This document shows, in pieces, positions 16,643 to 25,429 of a stretch of DNA of 64,000 bases. Both the position numbers and the translations under genes were made by a program. Below the pieces are notes generated by a model, which made no database searches, was not told the origin of the DNA, and saw nothing but the letters and a program-made list of their open reading frames with translations. Positions within the stretch are counted from its first letter, which is position 1; each line of letters starts with the position of its first letter. The DNA lies in the NCBI RefSeq assembly GCF_029211225.1, contig NZ_JARGEM010000003.1:62001-126000 (forward strand), given 5' to 3'. Source of the stretch: Antiquaquibacter metalliresistens (GTDB lineage: Bacteria > Actinomycetota > Actinomycetes > Actinomycetales > Microbacteriaceae).

Positions 16643-17545
16643 GTGCGACCATCCCCGCTGCCGACAGCCCTGCGGGGCATCCCGTTCACCGTGGGGGCGG
16701 CCGTCGAGGCCGGGGCCACGCTGCGCAGGGTACGCGCCCAGGATCTCGAGCGGTCGACCTGGGGTGTGCGACGATTCGGCCGGGCGGCCACCATCGCCGA
16801 TCGCTGCGAACTGCTCGCGACCAGGCTCAGGGATGACGCCTTCTTCAGTCACACCACCGCCGCGCTGCTGTTCGGGGTGCCGTTGCCGCCCGCGTTCGAG
16901 GGCGAACGCGACCTGCACGTCGCCATGACGGCCGCGCTTCCGACGCCCCACGCTCGAGGTATCCGTGGACATCGCCTGACGGTGAGCGCCGACGAGGTAG
17001 TGACGCACGAGCGCGTACGCTGCACGAGCGCGGCGCGCACCTGGTGCGATCTCGGCGGGATGCTGGATCTGGACGACCTCGTGGCCGCCGGCGATTTTCT
17101 GCTGCACTGGCGGTCGCCGCTCGTGGCCGAGGCGCAACTGCGCGAACAGGTGCGTCGGTTCGGCAGCGGTCGAGGGGCACGCAGACTGCGCGAGGCGCTC
17201 CCGCTCCTGAGCTCCCGTTCGGAGTCGCGACCCGAGTCGAAGGCCCGAGTGCTCGTGGTCACGTCCGGGCTTCCGGTGCCAAGCGTCAACCATTCGCTCA
17301 TCGACACGGAAACAGGGCGCGAACTTCGGCCAGATCTCATGTTCGTCGACTGCCGCGTGATCGTCGAGTATCAGGGTGAGCATCACCGCTCGCGGCAGCA
17401 GTGGCGGCGAGACATGACGAGGCGGGCCGAACTCGAAGCCCGGGGCTGGTATGTGATGGAGATCAACGCCGACGATCTGCGCGACGGCGCCGCGTTCGTC
17501 AGTCGTCTCGAGACGGTGCTGCGCCGCCGCGGATGGCGTGGCTGA
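16643..17545 (+). CDS. DUF559-type protein (restriction-endonuclease-like fold)
   Basis: 300 residues. The N-terminal half is the helical, AbiEi-like region common to this actinobacterial family (DAFFSHTTAALLFGVPLPPA). The C-terminal half has RPDLMFVDCRVIVEYQGEHH and later RRAELEARGWYVMEINADDL, the PD-(D/E)xK / Vsr-like core: D in RPDLMF, E-x-Q in EYQGEHH, and R/K on the following helix. Such proteins are abundant paralogues in Microbacteriaceae; their nuclease activity and target are not established. Start is GTG at 16643 without a clear ribosome site. Hairpin elements A1 and A2 flank the gene. Confidence 0.8.
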   Translation: MRPSPLPTALRGIPFTVGAAVEAGATLRRVRAQDLERSTWGVRRFGRAATIADRCELLATRLRDDAFFSHTTAALLFGVPLPPAFEGERDLHVAMTAALPTPHARGIRGHRLTVSADEVVTHERVRCTSAARTWCDLGGMLDLDDLVAAGDFLLHWRSPLVAEAQLREQVRRFGSGRGARRLREALPLLSSRSESRPESKARVLVVTSGLPVPSVNHSLIDTETGRELRPDLMFVDCRVIVEYQGEHHRSRQQWRRDMTRRAELEARGWYVMEINADDLRDGAAFVSRLETVLRRRGWRG

Positions 17546-17567
17546 GCGTGCGCGCTGCTCCAGCACG

Positions 17568-17625
17568 CGAGTTCGCCACTTCTGCCGCGTGCTGGATGGA
17601 CGAGGCGGCAGAAGTGGCGAACTCG
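17568..17625. repeat. 58-bp hairpin element, copy A2
   Basis: Perfect 21-bp arms 17568-17588 (begins CGAGTTCGCCACTTCTG) and 17605-17625, with a 16-nt loop at 17589-17604. It lies between the convergent DUF559 and dps genes. Confidence 0.93.
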
Positions 17626-17666
17626 GCGGGCGGCTGCTCGGCGGGCGGGCTGCCCGGCGCGGGGTG

Positions 17667-18155
17667 CTACTTCGTCGCGACGTGCGCGAAGAGGAACCAG
17701 CGATCCTTCTCGAGGCCGCGCGCGATCTCGATGGCAACATCCTGGCTCACCGGGTCGAGCTCCGCGAGCTCGGTCACCGCGGTGCGCACCGTGACGAGGG
17801 TGGCGTCGATCGCGGCGATGACCTCGGTGATCACCTGGTCGGAGCGCTGGAAGCCCGCCGTCATCTTCGGCGTGGTGGCCTTCGAACCGACGGTCTGGAT
17901 GCGGGCGTCGATGGGCAACCCGAGGGCGACGACGCGCTCGGCGGCCGTGTCGGCGTAGTCGCGGGCGTTGGCGACGACCACGTCGAGCAGCTCGTGCACG
18001 GCCTGGAAGTTCTCGCCGCGCACGTGCCAGTGCGCCTGCTTGCCGTCGACGGAGAGCGCGGTGAGGTCGGTGACCACCGGACCGAGGAACTGCGCAACGC
18101 CCGAGGTCACGTCCGGGTCTGCCGAGGTCTGGGGGACTGCCTTGACTTCACTCAT
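17667..18155 (-). CDS. dps: Dps-family DNA-binding ferritin-like protein
   Basis: 162 residues from the ATG at 18155, which has GAAGGAG 8 nt upstream; an earlier in-frame ATG lacks a ribosome site. The block AHWHVRGENFQAVHELLD contains the His and later Asp/Glu of the intersubunit ferroxidase centre of Dps. The rest is a four-helix bundle. It stores iron, quenches peroxide and protects DNA in stress. A candidate promoter reads TTGCGG, 16 nt, TAGCGT (18213-18185 on this strand). It is divergent from the two-component operon. Confidence 0.93.
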   Translation of the reverse strand: MSEVKAVPQTSADPDVTSGVAQFLGPVVTDLTALSVDGKQAHWHVRGENFQAVHELLDVVVANARDYADTAAERVVALGLPIDARIQTVGSKATTPKMTAGFQRSDQVITEVIAAIDATLVTVRTAVTELAELDPVSQDVAIEIARGLEKDRWFLFAHVATK

Positions 18156-18221
18156 GTGTTGTACTCCTTCTTCCGTCGGGTTCAACGCTACAAGCGGCGG
18201 GGAATTCCGCAACAGAGGGTT

Positions 18222-18266
18222 GACTCACCGAAGCCGGGGGTTACCCCCACCCGGGATCGGTGAGTC
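18222..18266. promoter_or_regulatory. nested palindrome in the dps / two-component intergenic region
   Basis: Outer 9-bp arms GACTCACCG (18222-18230) and CGGTGAGTC (18258-18266) enclose GGGGGTTACCCCC (18236-18248). Both are perfect. It lies about 90 bp upstream of the kinase start and just upstream of the dps -35, the right place for a LuxR-type response-regulator site. Confidence 0.65.
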
Positions 18267-18351
18267 CGCCGGATGGGATGCCGGCCGCGCGCCCGCGAGG
18301 CTCGATGCAGGCCCGCGAGTGCGGCATCCTGAATCAACGAAGGAGAGCACC

Positions 18352-19707
18352 ATGACCACCGAGATCACCGCCGCTCCCGGCCGCGGCTATGGCGCGCTGT
18401 GGCGCACCATGCCGCGCGAGCTCGCCTACCTGCTCCTGAGTTTCCCGGTGGCCGTCATCGGCTTGAGCGTGACGTGGGGGCTGTTCGGGGCCGGGGTGGG
18501 CACGATCGTCACCTTCTTCATCGGCGTGGTGCTGATCATCGCCTGTCTCTATGTGGCTCGCGGTTTCGGCACGGTGGACGTGGCGCTGCTCGGCTGGGCC
18601 GGCCGCCCGGAGATCCCACGACCGGACTGGCAGGATGCCACGGCCCGCACCGGCTTCTTCGGCTGGCTGCGTGCCGTGCTGGGCAACGGTCACTACTGGC
18701 TCTATCTACTACACACCATGCTGCTGGCCTTCATCGCCTCCGTCGTCACGTTCACGATCACCGTCACCTGGGTCGCCATCGCGCTCGGCGGGCTCACCTC
18801 GTGGATCTGGACCCTCTTCCTGCCGGACGGCGATCGGGACTTCTTCCTCTCCCAGTGGCTGTTCGACCGCTTGGGGTGGACCCTCGGCATCGACCCGCTC
18901 GCCGGCGACGTGCTGCTGCAGGCGCTGCTCGGGCTCGTGTTCCTGCTGACGCTGCCGTTCGTCACCCGCGGGCTCACCTGGCTGCACTGGGCGATCGGCC
19001 GCGGCGTGCTCGGCGCGTGGCGCTCCGAGCACCTCGAACGCGAGGTCGTGACGCTCAGCGAGCAGCGCGGCGCGGCCCAGTCCGCGGAGGGACACTCGCT
19101 GCGTCGGCTCGAGCGGGATATCCATGACGGTCCGCAGCAGCGTCTGGTGCGCCTGCAGATGGACCTCGCGGCGGCGGAGCGTCAGCTCGACGCCGACCCC
19201 GAGAAGGCCCGGGGTCTCATCGCGGAGGCCATGCAGCAGTCGAAGGACGCGCTGGAGGAACTGCGCGCGCTCTCGCGCGGGTTCGCGCCGCCGATCCTGC
19301 TCGACCGCGGTCTGGTCGCCGCGCTCGAGTCGGCGGCCGCGAGGGCCACCGTGCCGACCCGCGTCGTGAGCGAGCTGCCCGAGGGTGTCGAACTGCCGCA
19401 GGAACTGGAGCGCAACGCCTACTTCGTCGCGAGTGAGGCCCTGGCCAATGCCGCGAAGCATTCCGGGGCCACCGATGTGGAGATCCGCGTGTCGCAGCGG
19501 GTCGACGAGCGCACCTGGCTGGATGTCACGGTCACCGACAACGGCGCAGGCGGGGCGCAGGCCCAGCCCGGCCACGGCATCGCGGGGCTGGAGGAGCGGC
19601 TGCGCGGACTCGGCGGCGCCCTCGAGGTGCTCTCGCCGGAGGGCGGGCCCACCGTGGTGACGGCGCACCTGCCGATCACGGCGGCGGGGGCATCCTCGGT
19701 CTCGTAG
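18352..19707 (+). CDS. sensor histidine kinase, NarL/LuxR-type system
   Basis: 451 residues. The N-terminal ~220 residues hold about four to five membrane helices with a short loop, typical of stress-sensing actinobacterial kinases. A coiled segment then leads to the HisKA_3 motif LERDIHDGPQQRL with phospho-acceptor His258. The ATPase part has VTDNGAGGAQ and GHGIAGLEERLRGLGG. The signal is probably membrane state. AAGGAGAG precedes the ATG at 18352. The cognate response regulator follows after 45 bp. Confidence 0.93.
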   Translation: MTTEITAAPGRGYGALWRTMPRELAYLLLSFPVAVIGLSVTWGLFGAGVGTIVTFFIGVVLIIACLYVARGFGTVDVALLGWAGRPEIPRPDWQDATARTGFFGWLRAVLGNGHYWLYLLHTMLLAFIASVVTFTITVTWVAIALGGLTSWIWTLFLPDGDRDFFLSQWLFDRLGWTLGIDPLAGDVLLQALLGLVFLLTLPFVTRGLTWLHWAIGRGVLGAWRSEHLEREVVTLSEQRGAAQSAEGHSLRRLERDIHDGPQQRLVRLQMDLAAAERQLDADPEKARGLIAEAMQQSKDALEELRALSRGFAPPILLDRGLVAALESAAARATVPTRVVSELPEGVELPQELERNAYFVASEALANAAKHSGATDVEIRVSQRVDERTWLDVTVTDNGAGGAQAQPGHGIAGLEERLRGLGGALEVLSPEGGPTVVTAHLPITAAGASSVS

Positions 19708-19740
19708 GGCCGCTGGTCTCGCCGGCGCCGCGGGGTCTCC

Positions 19741-19746
19741 TATCCT
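19741..19746 (+). promoter_or_regulatory. -10 box of the response-regulator gene (leaderless)
   Basis: TATCCT, 6 nt, ATG at 19753. It suggests the regulator is also transcribed apart from the kinase. Confidence 0.6.
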
Positions 19747-19752
19747 GGGGGC

Positions 19753-20397
19753 ATGCTGCGCGTGGTGGTCGTCGACGATTCGGTGCTGCTGCGCGAGGGA
19801 CTCGTGCGCGTGCTCGACGAGGCCGGTGTCGAGGTGGTCGGCAGCTTCGGCGACGGCGAGGCGATGCTCGCGAACCTCGAGGCGCTGCACCCGGATCTGG
19901 TCGTGCTCGATGTGCGGATGCCGCCCACCTTTCGCGACGAGGGCGTGCGCGCCGCGATCCGGGCCCGCGAGCTCGTGCCGGGGGTCGGCATCCTGCTGCT
20001 CTCGCAGTATGTGGAGGTCGCCTACGCGCAGGAGCTGCTGTCGTCGGGCAGCGGCGGCATCGGATACCTGCTGAAGGACCGCGTCGCATCCCTCGCCGAG
20101 CTGCAGGACGCGGTCGAGCGCATCGCCGGCGGGGGCACGGTGCTCGACCCGGAGGTGGTCGCCCAGCTGCTGGGGCGCCGCAACGACCCGCTGGCACAGC
20201 TCACGCCGCGTGAGCGGGAGGTGCTGGGGCTCATGGCGGAGGGCCGCACGAACGCGGCGATCGCCGCCCAGCTCGTGATCGGCACGGGCGCGGTGGAGAA
20301 GAACGTGACCTCGATCTTTCAGAAGCTCGGTCTCGAGGACTCCGGCACCGACCACCGCCGCGTGCTCGCCGTGCTCACCTGGTTGCAGCGCGACTGA
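19753..20397 (+). CDS. LuxR/NarL-family response regulator
   Basis: 214 residues. The receiver domain has the acidic pair DDS at residues 8-10, phospho-acceptor Asp53 in LVVLDVRMPP, Ser in LLLSQY and Lys in YLLKDR. The C-terminal HTH has LTPREREVLGLMAEGRTNAA and VEKNVTSIFQKLGL. It pairs with the kinase upstream. Likely targets are its own operon through the GGGGGTTACCCCC palindrome and perhaps dps. A -10 box 6 nt before the ATG suggests a separate leaderless transcript. Confidence 0.94.
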   Translation: MLRVVVVDDSVLLREGLVRVLDEAGVEVVGSFGDGEAMLANLEALHPDLVVLDVRMPPTFRDEGVRAAIRARELVPGVGILLLSQYVEVAYAQELLSSGSGGIGYLLKDRVASLAELQDAVERIAGGGTVLDPEVVAQLLGRRNDPLAQLTPREREVLGLMAEGRTNAAIAAQLVIGTGAVEKNVTSIFQKLGLEDSGTDHRRVLAVLTWLQRD

Positions 20398-20451
20398 GTC
20401 TCAGCGCTCGCCGGCCCGAGGGCGGCGGAGCTCCTGGGCAGACTCGCGATA

Positions 20452-20468
20452 TGAAGGATCGTCCTTCA
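20452..20468. repeat. 17-bp palindrome preceded by a CAGACTCG word
   Basis: TGAAGGATCGTCCTTCA is palindromic apart from its central base triplet and follows CAGACTCGCGATA. The 45-bp palindrome at 2925 also begins CAGACTCG and has AAGGAC..GTCCTT at its centre, so this may be a half copy of the same repeat. Confidence 0.45.
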
Positions 20469-20484
20469 CAACGCGAACGTGGTG

Positions 20485-20613
20485 GGGCGAACGGGGCGGG
20501 GCGAACGCCCGCCGGGGGAGCGCCGCGGGGCGAATGCCCGCAGGGGCGAGCGTCGCGGGGCGAACGCCGCCGGGGGAGCGCCGCGGGGCGACCCGCGCGG
20601 GCGGCGGTCGCGG
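20485..20613 (+). repeat. degenerate ~29-bp G-rich tandem repeat
   Basis: GGGCGA words start at 20499, 20528, 20558 and 20586 (spacing 29, 30, 28), each followed by a version of ACGCCCGCCGGGGGAGCGCC. It fills the gap between the convergent response-regulator and SCO7613-like genes. Confidence 0.7.
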
Positions 20614-20633
20614 TGCGCCCCCTCGCGTCCTCC

Positions 20634-23600
20634 TCAGCGCAGCGCGGTGAAGCGCGTCGCGATCGCGGTGAGGTTGCGGATGCGGCGCTCGATCGTGAAG
20701 CCGAGGAACAGGATGATCGCCCCGCCCACGACCGCCCACACCCACCACGGGGTCGCCTCATAGATCACCCGCAGTTGCGGCGCGAAAGTGCGGATCGCGT
20801 GCACGAGCACCACCGCGGAACCGATCGCGAGCGGAGCCTGCAGTCGTGCGAGCGCACCGACCACGATGGTCGCCACGCACACGAGTCCGAGCGCGACGAG
20901 GCGCCAGAGCGCGCCGTCGGTGAACGTCGCGACCAGCGACGGCAGCAGCAGCACGAGCAGTCCGGGCGCCAGCCACGCCCAGCTGCGTGCCGCCGGCACC
21001 CGTCGCAGGTGCACGGCACCCGCCGCGAGCAACGCCGCGGCCACGGGCAGGGTCGCGCCCTCGAGGGGGTCGACGACGTCCCGCGCGATCACGATGGCGG
21101 CGGCGACGGCGGCGAGTGCGATCGCGAGCCAGGCGATGGCGGGGGTGAACGGCATCCGTGCGATCACGACCGCGACGAGGTGGGCGAGACCGAGCACGAC
21201 GAGCAGCACGACCGCCCGCGTCGCTCCGAGCGGGTCGGGTGCCATCGCGACGAGTTCGACCACGGTGACCACCACCAGCGCGAGCCCCAGCACGACCTGG
21301 GCGAGGATCGCGCGGATCCGTCCGTCGCGTCGGGTCTGCGCCGCGGCGGCGACGATGAGCACTACGAGCGCGCAGGCCAGCCACACGTCGATGGCGAGAT
21401 CGTTGCGCTCGCCGCGGGCGAGCATCCCGGCGGTGCGGGAGAGCGCCGCGAGCAGCACGCCGACGCTTCCGGCGATGGCCGCGACATCGAGGTAGGGGCG
21501 AAGCGCGGGGGAGCCGGCCGCGAGCGAGCCGAGCACCGCGAGGAACGCGGCGACCGCCATCACGATCACGGTGCGGGTCGGTTCGCCCTCCCGAGCGTCG
21601 GCGGCCAGTGGCAGGATCGCCACGAGCAGACCGGCGAGTGCGATGAACGGCGCGGTGCGGCTCGGCCGCGGGCGCGCCGCACGCCAGTCGAGCACCGCGA
21701 TCACCAGCAGGGCGCCGGCCAGCGGCAGCACGAAGGCTTCGAGACGCTGCACGTGGGCATCGAGCAGCCCCCGCCACAGCCCCGCGGTCGCCAGGGCCAG
21801 GGACGCCCAACCCAGGTACTTGCGCGGTGACTGGGAGCCGAAGAGTCCGTCCCGCGAGATCGCGACGAGCAGTGCCGTGACCGCGGCGAACAGCAGCACG
21901 AGCCACGCGGCATCCGGGTCGGCGACCAGACTCCAGCCGATCGCGGCGCCGGCGATCACCCCGGCGCCGATGTCGCGCGCGGGGCGCAGCGCGGGCCGCA
22001 CCGCGAGGGATGCCGCGGCGACCAGCAGCGCCGCCGTCGCCGGTGCGAGCGCGACCACGCTCTCGTGCAGACCGGCGAGACGGGCGAGCGCGTGCAGCGC
22101 CAGCGCGGCCGCGGGAGCCAGGGCGAGGGATGCCGCGACCCGCTCGACCGGCATGCCCGCCGTGCGCGGCACCGCAGCCCAGACGGCGAGCACCCCGACG
22201 AGGCCCGCACCGAGCAGCGCGGAGGCCAGCGGATCCGGCACCACGAGCGCCGGCGGAGCCGACGCCAACAACCAGGTGGCCGGCGCGGTCACTGCGATCG
22301 CGGCGGCGCTCGCCCAGAACGCGACGCGCGCGTCGAGCACGCTCGCGAGGCGTCCGCGCAGCACGACGGCGAGGGCGAGCACGACGATCGCGGTGGCGAG
22401 CACGGCGTGCACCGCCTCCGCGGCCCGTCCGGTGCCGTCGAGGAGCAGCTCGTCGGCGCGCCATGCGCCGGCACCCGTCGCGACGCCGAGCAGCACGAGC
22501 GCGACGCCGAGCAGCACCGCACGGGCACCCTCGAGCTGCACGGCTTGACGGGCGGCCAGCAGGGCGGCGATCGCGACGAGCGAGCCGATCCACCAGGTGT
22601 CGGCACCGGCCCACGACGCGGCGTAGCCGAGGGCGAGGGCGATGCCGCCGACGACGGCGAGCAGCACTCGCACGCCCACCGTCCACACGCGCGCGGCGAT
22701 CAGCAGGGTGACGGCGACCACCGCGATCAGCAGCCAGCCTGCGACGACGGCCCACAGCATCCCGCTCAGCGGCACGGCGACCAGCAGCACGCCGGCCGCC
22801 GCCCACAGCACGGCGAGCCGTCGGGTCGCGAGCGTGCGCGAGAGCGCCCACGCCGCGGCGGCCGCACCGACCACGATCGTCAGCGCCACGACCGCCGACC
22901 ACTGCCCGGTCGCTGCGGTGAACGGCGTGTCGGCGGGCAGGCTCCAGACCCCGGAGGAGAGCGGCAGCACGGCGAGTTCGATCGCGCCGATGCCGGCCGT
23001 GGCGAGCGAGGGGAGCGCAATGAGCCCGCCGACGACCAGCGAGGTCCAGGTCGCGGCGAGCGCCGCGGGTCGAGCCGGCGTTCCGGCGGTGCGGCGCAGC
23101 ACCGCCTCGAGGGCGAGTGCGACGACGGCGGCCGCGACCACGGGGGCGACCCGAACGAAGGGGGAGTCATCCGCCCGCACCGCCATCGACAGTACGGCGA
23201 CGGATGCCGCGGCCGCCCCGACCGCGCCCACCACAGCACCGAGCACCCGCGGGCCGCCCGTGCGCACGATCACCGCGACCTGCACCAGGGCCAGCGCCGC
23301 GACGATGCCGAGCCCGATCGCGGCCGCCCACTCGGCGTCGGGCCGCAGTGCGAAGGCCGTGCCCGCGGCACCGACGAGCCCGACCGCGCCGAAGCTCAGG
23401 GCGAGCACCCGTTCCGGGGTGTGGCCGGGGCCCAAGCGCGCGGCCACCACGTGCGCCAGGCCGCCGATCGCGGCTCCCACGAACCCCGCGTAGACGCGAT
23501 CGGCGGTGTCGAGCGGTTCGGTGAGACCGGCGATGAGGAAGGCGAGCCCGGGCGCGACGGCGGCGAAGCCGACCATGCTGGGCACCCGTAGGCCGGAGAG

Positions 23601-24290
23601 CCGGTGCCAGAGCACGAAGCCGACCGAGGAGGCGAGCAGGGTGACGCCCCAATAGGTGAGGCCATCGGCGCCCGACGCCCCGAACAGATCGTTGGCGCGC
23701 ACGGCGAAGGCGTCGAGGTAGACGAGCACGACCGCGAGTGCGGCGATCGCCTCCGCCGTCGCCCCCAGCCGGCGGCGTCGCAGCAGGGATGCCCCCACGA
23801 ACGCGGCCACGGTGACGGCGGCGATGATCACCGAGCGCCACACCAGGCCGAACGTGATGAACGCGTAGACCAGGAAGAAGATCGCGCCGACCGCCAGCAG
23901 CGAAACGCCGACGATCAGCAGCACCACCTGCACGCCGAGGTGGCGGCGCGGGGCGGCGGCGGTCGCCGGGGACGGCGCGGACGGCGCCGGAACGGTGGGC
24001 GCGGGCGCGACGGGTGCGACCGGCGGGGCCGCCACGGTGGTGGCGGGGGCGGCCGCCGGAGCCGGAGCCGCCGCCGACTGCGTGCGGATGCGCTCGATGA
24101 TCTCGATCCGGCGACGCAGCAGGCCCGCGGCATCCGTCGAGACCGTCGCGAGCTCGACCGCAGCGGGATGCGCGAGGTTCAGCCCGCATGCAGCGCACGT
24201 CGTGCTGCGCAGCGGGGTGAAGCACGCGGGGCAGCGCGTGGTGTCGGTGAGGTCGTCGAACCCGCGAGGAAAGGTGGGCGTGGGCGGCAT
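20634..24290 (-). CDS. large polytopic membrane protein, SCO7613 C-terminal-domain type
   Basis: 1218 residues. The N-terminus has a small zinc ribbon, CPACFTPLRSTTCAACGLNL (two CxxC pairs). An Ala/Pro-rich linker follows at about residues 75-130. The rest is a long run of roughly 30 hydrophobic helices. This matches the actinobacterial SCO7613-type family, whose role is unknown; the domain layout suggests a cytoplasmic ribbon tethered to a membrane scaffold. Start is ATG at 24290, just before the ribbon. The + strand frames across it are antisense shadows. Confidence 0.85.
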   Translation of the reverse strand: MPPTPTFPRGFDDLTDTTRCPACFTPLRSTTCAACGLNLAHPAAVELATVSTDAAGLLRRRIEIIERIRTQSAAAPAPAAAPATTVAAPPVAPVAPAPTVPAPSAPSPATAAAPRRHLGVQVVLLIVGVSLLAVGAIFFLVYAFITFGLVWRSVIIAAVTVAAFVGASLLRRRRLGATAEAIAALAVVLVYLDAFAVRANDLFGASGADGLTYWGVTLLASSVGFVLWHRLSGLRVPSMVGFAAVAPGLAFLIAGLTEPLDTADRVYAGFVGAAIGGLAHVVAARLGPGHTPERVLALSFGAVGLVGAAGTAFALRPDAEWAAAIGLGIVAALALVQVAVIVRTGGPRVLGAVVGAVGAAAASVAVLSMAVRADDSPFVRVAPVVAAAVVALALEAVLRRTAGTPARPAALAATWTSLVVGGLIALPSLATAGIGAIELAVLPLSSGVWSLPADTPFTAATGQWSAVVALTIVVGAAAAAWALSRTLATRRLAVLWAAAGVLLVAVPLSGMLWAVVAGWLLIAVVAVTLLIAARVWTVGVRVLLAVVGGIALALGYAASWAGADTWWIGSLVAIAALLAARQAVQLEGARAVLLGVALVLLGVATGAGAWRADELLLDGTGRAAEAVHAVLATAIVVLALAVVLRGRLASVLDARVAFWASAAAIAVTAPATWLLASAPPALVVPDPLASALLGAGLVGVLAVWAAVPRTAGMPVERVAASLALAPAAALALHALARLAGLHESVVALAPATAALLVAAASLAVRPALRPARDIGAGVIAGAAIGWSLVADPDAAWLVLLFAAVTALLVAISRDGLFGSQSPRKYLGWASLALATAGLWRGLLDAHVQRLEAFVLPLAGALLVIAVLDWRAARPRPSRTAPFIALAGLLVAILPLAADAREGEPTRTVIVMAVAAFLAVLGSLAAGSPALRPYLDVAAIAGSVGVLLAALSRTAGMLARGERNDLAIDVWLACALVVLIVAAAAQTRRDGRIRAILAQVVLGLALVVVTVVELVAMAPDPLGATRAVVLLVVLGLAHLVAVVIARMPFTPAIAWLAIALAAVAAAIVIARDVVDPLEGATLPVAAALLAAGAVHLRRVPAARSWAWLAPGLLVLLLPSLVATFTDGALWRLVALGLVCVATIVVGALARLQAPLAIGSAVVLVHAIRTFAPQLRVIYEATPWWVWAVVGGAIILFLGFTIERRIRNLTAIATRFTALR

Positions 24291-24355
24291 GCGCCTCAGG
24301 CTAGCGGGGCGCACACCCCATCGGTCGATGCCGCGTCAGGAGTGTGGATGAATCC

Positions 24356-24547
24356 TCAGACGTAGTCGTGCTGACGCGTGACGCTGAGGTCGTCCGAGTA
24401 GCCGTAGGTCGGCTGCAGGTCCGGGTGCGGAAACTCGGTGCGCTGCGTCCAGTTGGTGCCATCCCACCAGCGCACCTTCGCGGAGTCGGCGGGGTCGGGA
24501 TACCAGCCGAACGGTGCGAGCTGGGCGTCATCGGTGTGCGAAGACAT
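24356..24547 (-). CDS. small DUF2510 protein
   Basis: 63 residues that are almost only a DUF2510 module: FGWYPDPADSAKVRWWDGTN then WTQRTEFPHPDL. There is no membrane segment, unlike the other DUF2510 protein at 3120. It is probably a stand-alone binding module for a membrane or secreted partner. It lies 65 bp upstream of the SCO7613-like gene on the same strand. Function unknown. Confidence 0.75.
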   Translation of the reverse strand: MSSHTDDAQLAPFGWYPDPADSAKVRWWDGTNWTQRTEFPHPDLQPTYGYSDDLSVTRQHDYV

Positions 24548-24695
24548 CAGAACGGTCCTGAGATGCCCTGCCGTGGGGCGGTTGGGTAACGGCGTGGCGG
24601 CCCACCGGTGGGGGCCCGTGCGGGTCCGGTGTCCTCACTGTAGGGGACCGGTCTTGTACCCCGGCATCCCCAAGTCGGGGGTGGCCGGGTGGCGG

Positions 24696-24701
24696 TAGAG
24701 T
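24696..24701 (+). promoter_or_regulatory. -10 box of a leaderless small gene
   Basis: TAGAGT, 6 nt, GTG at 24708. Confidence 0.6.
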
Positions 24702-24707
24702 GGGCGC

Positions 24708-24881
24708 GTGAAGATCATCGGATTCATCGCTGCGCTCGTCTTCTTCCTGGTCGGCATCTACGTGCTCGGCCTCGCGTTCCAGGTCGTCGGCTACGAGACG
24801 GTCGTCTTCATCGGCGGCATCCTGCTGATCTCGATCGGTGTCGCGATCCCGATGCACCTGATGAAGCGCATCGACGCCTGA
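24708..24881 (+). CDS. small two-helix membrane protein (57 aa)
   Basis: GTG start, TGA at 24879-24881. The peptide is two hydrophobic segments (about 3-25 and 31-50) joined by VVGYETV, ending in HLMKRIDA. Third positions are nearly all G or C and the -10 box spacing matches other leaderless genes here, which supports a real gene. Function unknown; it has the look of a small membrane accessory subunit. Confidence 0.7.
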   Translation: MKIIGFIAALVFFLVGIYVLGLAFQVVGYETVVFIGGILLISIGVAIPMHLMKRIDA

Positions 24882-24968
24882 CCCCTCGCGGGGGCGCATC
24901 GCTTCACCGCCGACGTGCCCCCTGTCAACCCGTGTCGGGTGCTGCCCGGGCTTCGTAACGTGGGCAGG

Positions 24969-25301
24969 GTGAAGCGCATCATCTACGCAGAGACGTCCTG
25001 GCTCATCGGCGACGCCGCAGCAGACACCGTGCTCGAATACGCGGTGGAGCTCGCTCGTCACGACTCCGCGGCGGCGATCGATCTTGTGGTGCTGGATGCC
25101 GCGGGCGCGGAGCAGACCGTGCGCTTCCTGATCGGTCCCTCCACCATGATGATGGCCGAGAGCACCGGCTCCGCCTTCCCGGAGCCCGACAACTCCGTCG
25201 CGGTCGCGGACATGCGCGAGCGCGTCGAGGCGATGGTGCATCCGCCCAACGCGGCGGCCTCGCGCGAACGCGAGTCGATGGACTACTTCGGGGATCTGTA
25301 G
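24969..25301 (+). CDS. small conserved hypothetical protein
   Basis: 110 residues, soluble, acidic. I chose the GTG at 24969, which lies 7 nt after TAACGT (24956-24961) and matches the leaderless pattern of this genome; an ATG at 24915 would add residues with no support. No motif recognised; FLIGPSTMMMAE and SFAFPEP-like turns suggest a small alpha/beta fold. It is the last gene before the pst promoter region. Confidence 0.65.
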   Translation: MKRIIYAETSWLIGDAAADTVLEYAVELARHDSAAAIDLVVLDAAGAEQTVRFLIGPSTMMMAESTGSAFPEPDNSVAVADMRERVEAMVHPPNAAASRERESMDYFGDL

Positions 25302-25368
25302 CGGCCGGACGGTCACTCGCTGCGCGACGCGGGGTCGCGTTCCTCCGGCCTGCCCCCGAGCGGTGTCG

Positions 25369-25386
25369 TATAGAGGATCGTCTATA
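25369..25386. promoter_or_regulatory. 18-bp palindromic operator-like site 1 upstream of pstS
   Basis: TATAGA GGATCG TCTATA, perfect 6-bp arms with a 6-nt spacer. It shares TATAGANGATCNTCTAT with site 2 (25424-25441). Confidence 0.7.
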
Positions 25387-25396
25387 TCAATGCTAC

Positions 25397-25429
25397 GGTC
25401 AGATTCCGTTCATCCGTCGTTCATATAGA
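25397..25429 (+). promoter_or_regulatory. PHO box: three 11-bp direct repeats
   Basis: GGTCAGATTCC, GTTCATCCGTC and GTTCATATAGA follow each other at 25397, 25408 and 25419. The 11-bp repeat spacing with GTTCA at its start is the layout of the PhoP-binding box of Streptomyces and relatives, and it lies in front of pstS as expected. Confidence 0.7.
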
